Part shown: positions 46,301 to 54,623 of the stretch, piece by piece
Layout: the number at the start of each line of letters is the position of its first letter
How positions within the stretch are numbered: the first letter of the stretch is position 1
Source: Chondrus crispus
Lineage: Eukaryota > Rhodophyta > Florideophyceae > Gigartinales > Gigartinaceae
Length of the DNA stretch: 64,000 bases
NCBI RefSeq assembly: GCF_000350225.1
Contig: NW_005179237.1
Coordinates: forward strand, 35,019-99,018
Direction: 5' to 3'
Translations under genes and position numbers: made by a program
Notes under the pieces: model-generated
What the model saw: the letters and a program-made list of their open reading frames with translations, nothing else
What the model was told of the DNA's origin: nothing
Databases searched by the model: none

Positions 46301-47894
46301 GAACGACGAGTTCGACGCCGCCGACATCCAGCACGCCGAAGACCCCGAGGCTGGCGCGCTCGACTCCCCGGTCGCCCCACCGCAGGACGACCTTCCGGCC
46401 CCTCTTACGATAGAGGAGATAGCCGAGGAGCAACGCGTGGATGACTTCTGCCAAACCGTTTTGGCACGACAGTCGGAGTCCCGGGACTCCGCGTTCTTCG
46501 AGGACTACCAAGGGGTGCTCAAGCGGAGACACCCCTTCGACCCTGATATCGTTCAGGTTGTGGTGCCTCGGACGCTCCGCGCCAGGCTCCTTCGCCTGTG
46601 CCACAACCCGGCCATCGCGGGGCACCCGGGCCAGAACCGTATGTACTACGCACTTCGACGCGAGTACTACTGGCCCCACCTGGCTGCAGACGTCGCAGCC
46701 ACGGTGCGAGGGTGTCGAACCTGCGCGATGAACCGGGTGAAGCTGAGGAAACATCTCAACCGATTGAGATTGTTTCCAGCTACGAGGCCCCTCGAGAGCC
46801 TCGCGATCGACATCTTGGGGCCGCTCCCCAAGACGAAGACAGGAAAACGGTTCCTGCTCGTGATTACGGACCGCTTCAGTAAGCTAACGCAAGTCGTTGC
46901 GCTCCGCACGATAACAGCGCACACGGTCGCAGTTGCGTTCTGCGACTCGTGGGTGTTCAAGTATGGCGTCCCTCGCACGTTGCTTTCGGACAACGGCCCT
47001 CAGTTTAATGCCAAGTTCTTCCACAGCACGTGCCGCGTTCTGGGGATAACGAATTTGTACACTTCGGCGTACCATCCCCAGACGAACGGGCAAGTCGAGC
47101 GTTATAACCGAACAATCGCCTCGATGCTGCGGAACTACGTGGGTGAACACCAGGACGACTGGGATGTGTACGTGGGGCCGCTTACGTATGCGTACAACTC
47201 CCACGTACATCGCAGCACACGCACCACGCCGTTTGAGCTCGTGCTCAGCAGGCCACCGCCGGAGTTTTCTCTCCGACGGGCGGACGGCGACGCGCCGCCC
47301 TCCGATAGGGGGAACCAACGTGCCGAGTTCCTCAAGACCTTGGATTCGACTATCCAGAAGGCCTACGGGAGCCTGCGTCGCACGCAGGCTCGCTACAAGC
47401 GCGACTTTGATAAACGCATACGACGTATTAATTCCCGTCTCCGTCCCGGAGAATACGTTTATCTCAACCCCACCGATGGGGCTAAGACATCGACCAAGCT
47501 CGCCTCGCCCGCGGTCGGACCCTACCGCGTGCTCGCCAATGACCGCCGAACCATCACGATCGATCGTGATGGGGTCACCGAGCGAGTCTCCGCCGACCGC
47601 TGCGTGTACGCGCCGCCTCCGATAGACGCGCCACGAGCAAGTACGACGACCCCGCGGGACCTCGCCGATAAGGTCACCGCGGGAACGCAGTATGCCGTCG
47701 AACGGCTACTGAGACATCGAGTTATGGAAGACGGAACTACGGAGTTCCTCATCAAGTGGGCGGATTACGACGCGCCCACTTGGACTGCGCGGACTCACGT
47801 CCCGGAGGAGTTGGTGTCTCGTTACGCCCAACGCCTCCGGAGACGTACCGGCAGAGACCTCACCCAAACCGTGAACGCGGACGTTCACGCTTAA
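43314..47894 (+). CDS. pol: Pol polyprotein of element C, chromovirus (intact)
   Basis: 1,526 residues from ATG. The basic N-terminus is followed by an aspartic protease (DTCSGYN near residue 142, LLGTAFI), reverse transcriptase (TTLDCNSGYWQIPV, then YLDD near 637), RNase H (DTDASAYQLG, TERECFAVVWAV), integrase with HHCC finger and catalytic Asp in LAIDILG (about 1164), Asp in LSDNGPQF (about 1225) and Glu in NGQVERYN (about 1260), a GPY motif, and a chromodomain (YAVERLLRHR...FLIKWADYDAPTW, about 1459-1500). It should process the polyprotein, copy the RNA and integrate the cDNA, with the chromodomain guiding it to marked chromatin. There is no stop or frameshift, unlike B. The stop lies inside the duplicated polypurine segment. 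Confidence 0.96.
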   Translation: MPIQEGAHVEASEGPTLGEQDTGTADVPVRRNDGDGGNDDRKDSVDPLTPASPRSPERGPCRTDSSNPRGVTDPRTPQGRGRRKRKRGQHRNRGPRRNDLTDKVAPKVVDGVICLMTSKIYNVLGSIATEGNAFKPRTIAVDTCSGYNLVRKADLPPDWTRYVVHDAPLPRLAGANSNPLKLSAVVRLAVRLRNTVFRIPFVVADQLAVPVLLGTAFIDTHVRCIDIEAQRMELRQGGSVAIVDGKGESTPPTRRHGRHTGRPDVREEAPQAIRIARWVTIPAMSQARVRVTTAGRGLVFLEPKPSLQHRHGVRLTNGVAEVLPNQTFDVIVANFSRREKRLPKHTVVGYAKRNPLAILTPERKVAEGIAHALHLTDLTDQVGGVGVGRSNSDDKTTAGGRGVDPVERSPLGQPTARGTVLSQQKDPENLPRDWEKEIDLSYIDDDKLRGHVLEMLRKHSSLWSGALGTIQATEHRIPLEPGTKPIRSMPYRKGPAMREMVAKEVNKMLNAGVIEPASTEWASPVVLVPKKDGSLRFCVDYQRLNAKTAADSYPLPRMDDCIDSLGDAAVFTTLDCNSGYWQIPVAPEDRDKTTFTTHMGTFRHLRMPFGLKGAPATFQRALDIILSGVRWQICLVYLDDVIVFSRTHGEHARHLDTVLSLLRSSGISLKLKKCSFFRPKVHYLGHVISPGKLSVADTAADAFKTFTFPRTLTQVRSFLGACNVYRRFVKGFAKIARPLTDMTRKDSDPDFYNPTELQLQAFENLKKCMIAPPILALPRHGRPYMIDTDASAYQLGCTLLQEHEEPNDWRPVGYWSYSLSDSERNYSATERECFAVVWAVRTLRPYVEGTKFTVRTDHDALRWLMSLTESSGRLTRWRLRLAEYDFTIQYRPGRVHQVPDALSRLVSPKVADDLRSTVEVDDDIPTFDGGTTVRDVSNELADHACTASCDHQAVHVFVTTRNQAEARTRSRARTRDEPRGDDEDPALQGPNSFWEENDEFDAADIQHAEDPEAGALDSPVAPPQDDLPAPLTIEEIAEEQRVDDFCQTVLARQSESRDSAFFEDYQGVLKRRHPFDPDIVQVVVPRTLRARLLRLCHNPAIAGHPGQNRMYYALRREYYWPHLAADVAATVRGCRTCAMNRVKLRKHLNRLRLFPATRPLESLAIDILGPLPKTKTGKRFLLVITDRFSKLTQVVALRTITAHTVAVAFCDSWVFKYGVPRTLLSDNGPQFNAKFFHSTCRVLGITNLYTSAYHPQTNGQVERYNRTIASMLRNYVGEHQDDWDVYVGPLTYAYNSHVHRSTRTTPFELVLSRPPPEFSLRRADGDAPPSDRGNQRAEFLKTLDSTIQKAYGSLRRTQARYKRDFDKRIRRINSRLRPGEYVYLNPTDGAKTSTKLASPAVGPYRVLANDRRTITIDRDGVTERVSADRCVYAPPPIDAPRASTTTPRDLADKVTAGTQYAVERLLRHRVMEDGTTEFLIKWADYDAPTWTARTHVPEELVSRYAQRLRRRTGRDLTQTVNADVHA

Positions 47895-47902
47895 GGGGGG
47901 GG
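47893..47902 (+). other. Internal polypurine copy, element C
   Basis: AAGGGGGGGG follows GTGAACGCGGACGTTCACGC at the pol stop. A close copy of the whole segment (ACGCGGACGT...CGCTTAAGG) stands at 53659-53689 next to the 3' LTR. Confidence 0.65.
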
Positions 47903-50900
47903 CCCTCAACCGCTCCTTCGCGGATTAACCCCAGCCTGCACGAACAGACGAAAACGGGAAGCGAAGGAGGACGGCGGACCCTATCGGAGGGTCACAGCCG
48001 GGGACGTGTTCTAGTCAAGTCGTCTTGACTTCTCGGACGTCAAGGACGCGATACATAAGAACAGGACAGTACGAACTGCCTGAAAAAAAATGTTGGGCCC
48101 TCGTAATGACCGACATTACGAGGACCGCAAAACCCCGTTCGGATCGGAAAAGTCGGACGACCTCCCCCGAACAGGATTGCTGGACGATCCGTTAAGTCCA
48201 GCCACCACGGCGAGGAGGGGCGCCTGACGAACGAAGCGATCAGCGGTGGAATCAAGACAACCCCTCGGTGGGCGGAACTAGCGACCAGAATGCCCGTCGC
48301 TTTTGTCTCGGCATATCCGAGAAGGTGGAAGCTCACGGCGAGCCATCAATCAGCATCCGGGTTAGACAGCCCGGCAGAAGACCGGATCATGGTCCTTTCG
48401 GTTTGGGTTGTGCGCGAGAAGACGCGCGGAACGCGCAAGCAGACGCGCAGGCGAGGAGAGCGGCGTCAAGAGAACGCGCGCTAGGGCCGTTCAATAAGAG
48501 CGAGGAAGCGAGAGCAACTCAGTCGGAGAGGCACCAATATATGCGCACGGACGCGAGACACTTCAAAACCGCCGCCGAGACATGCCCCGTAATAAGGAAA
48601 ATTACGAGGGATGAGAACGTTACACGTGAGCGGCGCCGGAGGTGCGCGCCATGCGCCAACACCGCTTGCGTCATCACCAAATCACCCCGCCACGATCCCA
48701 CTAAAATAACGAAAAATCAACGGTGGCAATTACACCAGCACGTGCATGGCGCACGGGGGTACTGTACGCCATACCGAAAGCAAGGAGAAGGCCGACGGCG
48801 CTGAGCTAGGGTACAACGGGTACCGGACAGGCGGTACACACGTCTGCCCCCTCACCAAAGGGGAGGGAGGTGCGAATACGACAAGCGGACGCCGCGCAAT
48901 CCCGGCTCCGACACCCCCAAGCCGACCGAACGGCTTTCATCCACAGTCACCTCCGCACGCATCCGACCGCGTACCAATCACGCGAGATGCCCGAGCCGTT
49001 CTCCCGCGAGCTGCTCCCGCGCGTTCGAGCCCGCGCCCTCCCCGCCGTCGAGGGCGAGAGGCGCGGTAGAACGCGAATCCCCGACAGCTGGCGCCTCTAA
49101 CATCTCCACTGCGCTTCGCACGTCTCCTTCGATTTCCCGCATACAGGACACGGGTCGCACCAGGCCTAACGTACGAGACGAAGACCCAAAGAAGACCCGG
49201 GACGCGCGACCGAGGCGAATTCCGTCCGGGAAGGCGCGGCACGGCGCCGCCCGCGCGCCTCGCCGTCCGATCGGCCCCTGCCCCTAGTCCCCTCCTTGAG
49301 CGGCCGACCACGCACCGGTTGAGCGACTGGCCCGAGCCGTCCTCCCGCGAGCGACGAAGGACCGGGCCGCCACGGAATAGGAGAAGACGAACGCGAGTTG
49401 ATCCCGCGCTTTCGAGCCCTCGCCGCCGACGGCGAGGGACGCCGGAGAGCTCAAACCCACGACGGCCCGCGTCGACCCCACCGATACTCCACGATGTTTC
49501 TTTTTTTAGCCGCAAGGGCATCGCGGAGACTAAGCGCCTCCATCTCCACGCCACCGCTTAGGGTCAGACGAACCATGACGGCACCCGACCGCGTCGCTCT
49601 CCTTCGTTGCTGCCGTTGGACACCGCTCGAGGGAGCGCGATCGAATGCATTTAGGGATGAGGCGCGTCGACACAGCAAGAGAAGGAGATTCTGCGTATCG
49701 AGCGCAGTGGGAGCAAGAGAACGTCGACGGCCGAACGCCGACGAGATGGAATACGAAAGGAGTTACGACCGAGCGGGCATCCCGACTGTGACTTAGGGTC
49801 TGGGTTGGCCGGCACGGGGACGGACCACAGTGCACAAGGCGCATCGAAACGACGTCAGATGGCCCGCCACCCTCCGTTCGGGAGCCGAAAAGGACACCGG
49901 TACGGGACCCGGTAGCGAAGAGGAATGGGTCGTCGGCCCCGCGCTCACCCGACGGCACCACGCTTCCGGAGGGTCGGAGACCGAATGCAACTAACTTAAC
50001 GAGCTTCTCAACCGCCCCTCCCTCCGGAATGGAGAGGCGGGTAGGAGCCACGACTCCAAGCGCGACCTCGGTCGGTGCGACGAAGAAAGAGAGAGGGGAC
50101 GTAGGCGGATGAAGCGGACATCTTTAATGTTATGGATAGGGGACGCACCGCGTCACACCGGGGAGACGCGATGCGGTAGGCGTGTTCAACGGGGCGCGTT
50201 CACCGGCAGCCCTGAGGAGCCCATGTCTCAAGCCCCCGAAGGGCAATAACCCGGATCACTCGGGTCCCCGGGGTCGAGCTCCCCAAGGGTGAGCATGGGG
50301 ACGCCCCCGTGACCGACCCCACCGGGTGGGATGGTAGCCGAGCCGACGGAACTACGGGGATTCGTCTGAGGCGGGACCGATCACGGCGGTGATCCGGACA
50401 ACTCCCGAAATCCCGGTTACGGTAACGGGCGACTGGGCGTACCGAGACTAGCCGCGAAGGGGCTCTCGACGGCACACGCAACGATATGCGAACCTCCTCG
50501 GAAGGGCCCGCGCCGAGCCCTGCCGTCACAGTAGACTCGCGAAGCGTCACGGGGAATGGACCAGAACGGCGAACCGCCGCCTGGAGACACATCGGAACCC
50601 CCAGGGGGCATTGGCGGGGGTGGGAGTTGCCACCACGGCCGAAGTTGCCACCCTCGCCAGTGTGCCGAGGGCGGCAGCGGCGCCCTGACGAGGAGGCCCG
50701 TGCGCCGGAGATGGGTAGGGTCACCGGAGAAGCGATCCGCGGTAGCCTGTATGACCGCGGGATGCGCGACCCCCGCGCCTATACGGCCCTCAAACCCGAA
50801 AAAAAGGGGAGGGGCCGCGAGGCGACCAAAGCAAAGGAAAACGATCGAACGTTGAAGGAGAAGTAACAAGAAAATGCCTTAGGGGCTTTACAAGAAGAGA

Positions 50901-50941
50901 GCTAACGGACGATGTACGGGACCATAGAACGACCCGAACGC
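47903..50941. other. Spacer between pol and the antisense ORF
   Basis: No supported gene. Overlapping high-GC frames occur on both strands. An internal diverged duplication links about 48990-49075 with about 49325-49450 (CCCGAGCCGT, CTCCCGCGAGC, TTCGAGCCC and GAGGG blocks in the same order). It would form the 3' untranslated part of an antisense transcript. Confidence 0.4.
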
Positions 50942-53632
50942 TCAACGGCTCGTGCCGTTAGGGGGCTCTGACGGGCCGGAAGCACGCGCCCTCGGGGGGC
51001 AATAACTTGGATGAGACGGCAACTCGGGCTCCATTTCATGGAGCGGAGGAAGTCCGGCCTCTGTGTGGGGAGTCCAACCCCGAGGCGGATCAGCGAGGGT
51101 CGCGGGTGCGTCGGTCGTCGAGAGGCCGTACCCGCGACCCTCAGAAGAATCTCGAAGATTCTGCCGCGGCGGGGACGCAGCACGCTCCGGGGGCCCAACA
51201 CGAGCGGCTCTGAGCGCGTCACATTCTCCGCGATACCGATCGCGGTCGAAGACGGCGCGCTGGAGATCCCTCGCGCGACGTGAGGAGGCATCGCGTAGGA
51301 CCTCGAGCTCGCACCGGGCGTCGCGAAGCTGTGCAGCGAGAGAGTCGCGCTCCGCAGCGAAGGACTGGCGCTCCGCCCCGAGGCGACGCGCCTCGCTGCT
51401 ACGCTCAAGATACCAGTTCGTCAGGGTCCGCAGTAGGCCCTCTATGCTCCAAGTCCGATCAATTAGGTTCCCCAGGGCGCGGGACAACCTGGGGATCGCG
51501 GTGATCTCTCGGCGAGTTAAATCGAGATGGAGCGCTTGTCCCCGCGGGGTACCAGGGTACCCAACGGAACCAAGGGAGGGGAGCGGAGGTAACGTAGGCT
51601 CCGCCACCGTGTGGGGACCGATAACGGGAAGGCCCCGTACCACGTTCGTCCCAGCCGACGCGACGGCGGGGGACTCCCCGTCGAGGTCGCGATACCTCTT
51701 CCGTCGTGCCTCTCGCGCAGTAGAACCGACACCCCCTTTGCTCCGAGAGGGCGCCGCCAGGAGGGGATTCGGACGTGCCACGAAGGCATCTCCTTGACAA
51801 TCATAAGCCAGGAAGGAACTCCGGGTCCCTGTCGTATAGTCGGTCCACGGTCGCCTGTTACGTTCGGGCACCGCGACGGCGCGGTGCATCAAGTCGAGGA
51901 CCGAGGTGTAGGACCATGGGACATTCGGGGAACCGCGCTCCAAGGGGTGCAGGGTCACGTCGGGCAGGGGCGGCGCGGCCCGACCCAGGAAGGACAGCAC
52001 ACCGACGGGCTGTACGAAGGCGCGTCCATGTACCGAGACCTCGCTCATGAAAGCGTTACAGGTGGACCACGCCCATTCGCACTCGTAATTGTAGACAAGT
52101 TCCTCATACGCCGGGTGCCTCGAGTCAGCACAAGCGAAGCCGAAATGCTTCAATGCGTAGGGGAGTAACGGATGCACTCCCAACGAAGGGAGTGCCTCCC
52201 CTACGCCCGGCGGGAGCTCCGGAAAATCGCTTCGCGATAGGCCCGGAGAGAAAGCAGCGGATGGGAAGACACGACCGTCGTCCTCATCGGCGTGGCGGTA
52301 CGCGGACCAATCATTAGGAGCCAGGGCGATATGGTGGATGCGCATCAGGGCGCAAGCGGACTTCTGCAGAGCCGCACGAACCCTTGAGTAGGCACGAGGA
52401 CGGGGGCTGACGTACAGCCCCGCTACCTCTGAAAGGATAAAACGACGGGGAGCTCGGGGGTCCCGGTGGAAGAGGTACGTCGACATTCGATCGACGTATT
52501 CGACCTCTTCCACACTATAGGCAAACGTCCTATCACTGGGTATCTCGTCCGGAATTTGGTAGGGAGCACCGTCCCCCTCGGACAACAGACGACCCAAGGC
52601 AAGGGACGCCTCCGCTGCCAGGCCACCTTCGTAAATGGTGCGGATCCGGAGCAGGTCGGGGCGCAGGTAAGCCCTCGCCAGAAGTTCGCCGACGGTCACG
52701 CCCGACCGAGCGTGACGGCGCCACGCGTAGTTTAGGCGGCTGAGCGGTAACGGAACCGACCGCTCCAGGGGCACCCCCAGCCACTCCGTAGAGGTGTCGG
52801 CCACCTCTTCCTCCGTGGCCCTGCCAAGCCGGGACGCTGTCGTCGGAGCGCCAGGGCGCCGGCAACTACCAGAAGCTCCATATGAGCCCTCTGCGGGCTG
52901 ATACGTGCCCTCGCACGACCATGCCACGAGCTCCCCGCCGGGGGAACCACCGCCGACACCGACACGCGCAGGCCGAGAGGGCATCGGACCCCCTGCCACC
53001 AAGGACGATGGCGCGGTGGGCGGCAAGGCGGCGAGCGACGGAAGACTTGGCTCTTCGGGCACTGTAGGGACCCGGGGCCCTCGGGCCTTCCGGAACGGAC
53101 GGGGAGGCCACCACGGCGTCGGAGCGGCACCGTTGACGACGGTAGGAGGGAGTCGTGATGCCCCCGCCGCCTCGACGGAGGCGGGGTCATCAAGGGTCGG
53201 GGCGCAGACGACCGGTGCGTCCGACCCACTGCCAGACAACGACCGCGGAAGCGAGGGGCTGTCCCGAGGGGTAGCCCGGGGCGACATAGTGAGGACGAAA
53301 GGGCGCGAGCCGATTAGGCAAACGAGAGAGTAGGGGGGCTCGTGGAGAAGGAGAAAGAACGCGGCTTGCCGGGTAGGAGGGAGAAGAACGGACTCCCCCG
53401 GAGGGAGTAGCGGGGTAATGCCGACGGCGAGCCCCAAAGGCGCGCGCACAACCGCACAGCGGCAAGGAGCCGATGCCGAAGAGGGGGAGACGAGGTCCCC
53501 GGTTGACAGGAAGGGGGTCGAGAGGTCAGCACGCGCGCAGAGGAGCACGAGACAGGACCCCGGGGATACCGACCAGAGAGCGGAGCCGTGAGAAGGAGCG
53601 AAAGGGGCCGTATCGAGTACGCGGTTAGACAT
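50942..53632 (-). CDS. Antisense ORF of the chromovirus, unknown function
   Basis: 896 residues on the strand opposite gag-pol, starting about 45 bases from the 3' polypurine tract. Residues 1-115 are hydrophobic and Pro-rich. The Met at 116 (53285-53287, MSPRATPRD) may be the real start. Residues 116-290 are disordered and Pro/Ala/Ser-rich. Residues about 295-625 form a compact-looking domain (LNYAWRRH, RRFILSEVAGLYVS, LPSLGVHPLLPYALKHFGF, DYTTGTRSSFLAYD). A basic RRKRYRDLD patch is at 643-651, and a long charged coiled coil spans about 740-810. The domain and coil are retained in the relic at 38248-39854 with mainly synonymous differences, so this is a real protein family. I recognise no known domain. 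Antisense ORFs downstream of pol are known from plant Grande/RIRE2-like elements. Confidence 0.75.
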   Translation of the reverse strand: MSNRVLDTAPFAPSHGSALWSVSPGSCLVLLCARADLSTPFLSTGDLVSPSSASAPCRCAVVRAPLGLAVGITPLLPPGESVLLPPTRQAAFFLLLHEPPYSLVCLIGSRPFVLTMSPRATPRDSPSLPRSLSGSGSDAPVVCAPTLDDPASVEAAGASRLPPTVVNGAAPTPWWPPRPFRKARGPRVPTVPEEPSLPSLAALPPTAPSSLVAGGPMPSRPARVGVGGGSPGGELVAWSCEGTYQPAEGSYGASGSCRRPGAPTTASRLGRATEEEVADTSTEWLGVPLERSVPLPLSRLNYAWRRHARSGVTVGELLARAYLRPDLLRIRTIYEGGLAAEASLALGRLLSEGDGAPYQIPDEIPSDRTFAYSVEEVEYVDRMSTYLFHRDPRAPRRFILSEVAGLYVSPRPRAYSRVRAALQKSACALMRIHHIALAPNDWSAYRHADEDDGRVFPSAAFSPGLSRSDFPELPPGVGEALPSLGVHPLLPYALKHFGFACADSRHPAYEELVYNYECEWAWSTCNAFMSEVSVHGRAFVQPVGVLSFLGRAAPPLPDVTLHPLERGSPNVPWSYTSVLDLMHRAVAVPERNRRPWTDYTTGTRSSFLAYDCQGDAFVARPNPLLAAPSRSKGGVGSTAREARRKRYRDLDGESPAVASAGTNVVRGLPVIGPHTVAEPTLPPLPSLGSVGYPGTPRGQALHLDLTRREITAIPRLSRALGNLIDRTWSIEGLLRTLTNWYLERSSEARRLGAERQSFAAERDSLAAQLRDARCELEVLRDASSRRARDLQRAVFDRDRYRGECDALRAARVGPPERAASPPRQNLRDSSEGRGYGLSTTDAPATLADPPRGWTPHTEAGLPPLHEMEPELPSHPSYCPPRARASGPSEPPNGTSR

Positions 53633-53676
53633 GGCTCACGCTCTACAAGCACCCGTGGACGCGGACGTCCCCGCTT

Positions 53677-53686
53677 AAGGGGGGGG
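53677..53686 (+). other. 3' polypurine tract of element C
   Basis: AAGGGGGGGG, then CCG, then the LTR start. Confidence 0.75.
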
Positions 53687-53689
53687 CCG

Positions 53690-54356
53690 TGTAGTATAAC
53701 CCCCCCCTGGGGCTTTATCTTAGATTAGATCAACTCAGAATCGGATCGGTTACTGTAGAGCTCGATGCTCTACAGTACCACCACGTGTACCCCTGAGTAC
53801 AGGGTGGCACGTGTACACGTGTACGCGCGGGACGAAGTGCGCGCACACACGTGTACTGTCAGCCCCGATGGCTGACAGTATTACAGTGTCGACCGATCGC
53901 TACAGTACGTCGCTACAGTACATCGGTACTGTACTATTATGATAGGTTATTATGTACATTAAATATGGAGCGGACCCGCGGCGGTGGAGGAGGACAAGCA
54001 GGGACTTGTCACCGACTGACCGTCAAGGTCCGACTTCCCGCTTATTCTAAGGTAGCGTTCGCTAACTACCTTAGAGCGGCACCGAGCGCGGGTTGAGGAC
54101 GCGCGCGGTACGCCCACGAGCCGGCTCCGCCTCCGCCCGTCGGTACTGGATCGTCACCCAGTACCGCGCCGGGGCGTCGAGGCGTCGAACCGCTCGCGCG
54201 TACCGGCGTCCTCCCCGTTCCCGCTCTACCACGCTACCCGGGCCCGCTGCCCGGTGCCGTTAGCTGGTGTCCCGCTTCACCCCCGTCTTCCCGTTCGGAC
54301 GGGGTCTACGTCGAGCTGTGCATACACCCCTCTCCGTTGGGGGTGTTTATGCTACA
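53690..54356 (+). repeat. 3' LTR of element C
   Basis: 667 bp, TGTAGTATAAC...TTATGCTACA. It ends exactly where the Mutator terminal repeat begins. If the antisense ORF is transcribed from here, the promoter would have to act in reverse, or lie between the LTR and 53632. Confidence 0.95.
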
Positions 54357-54623
54357 GCGACCAGGTGCATTTTGGTGGCAACAGAGGGGTGAAATCGGAA
54401 ATGTTGGAGAGAACAAGGGGTGACGTCGGTAAGTTTGCAAGACGTACCCATCCGATAGAGGTTTATTTGTAAGGATCACTGTGGCGACCATCGCAAGTCA
54501 GAGGTGACAGGAAAGAAATTTGCAGGTAAAGAGGGGCGAAAACAGTTTCCAACAGTGGACAGTGCAATATATTGTACAAGATAAGGGGCGACTTCGGATA
54601 CTGCGGCGGTACTGAAGGATAGG

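Larger units (their letters stand above)
39855..54356 (+). mobile_element. Element C: 14.5-kb chromovirus with antisense ORF
   Basis: Both LTRs are complete (669 and 667 bp) and differ at roughly a dozen sites. Order: 5' LTR, primer-binding site, gag (one frameshift), hairpin spacer, intact pol, polypurine copy, 3-kb spacer, minus-strand 896-residue ORF, polypurine tract, 3' LTR. The flanks do not match: a decayed antisense ORF is on the left and the first base of a Mutator terminal repeat is on the right. No target duplication survives, so at least one end was rearranged. The length is at the upper end for Ty3/gypsy elements, like plant Ogre or Grande elements that carry extra ORFs. Confidence 0.92.
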
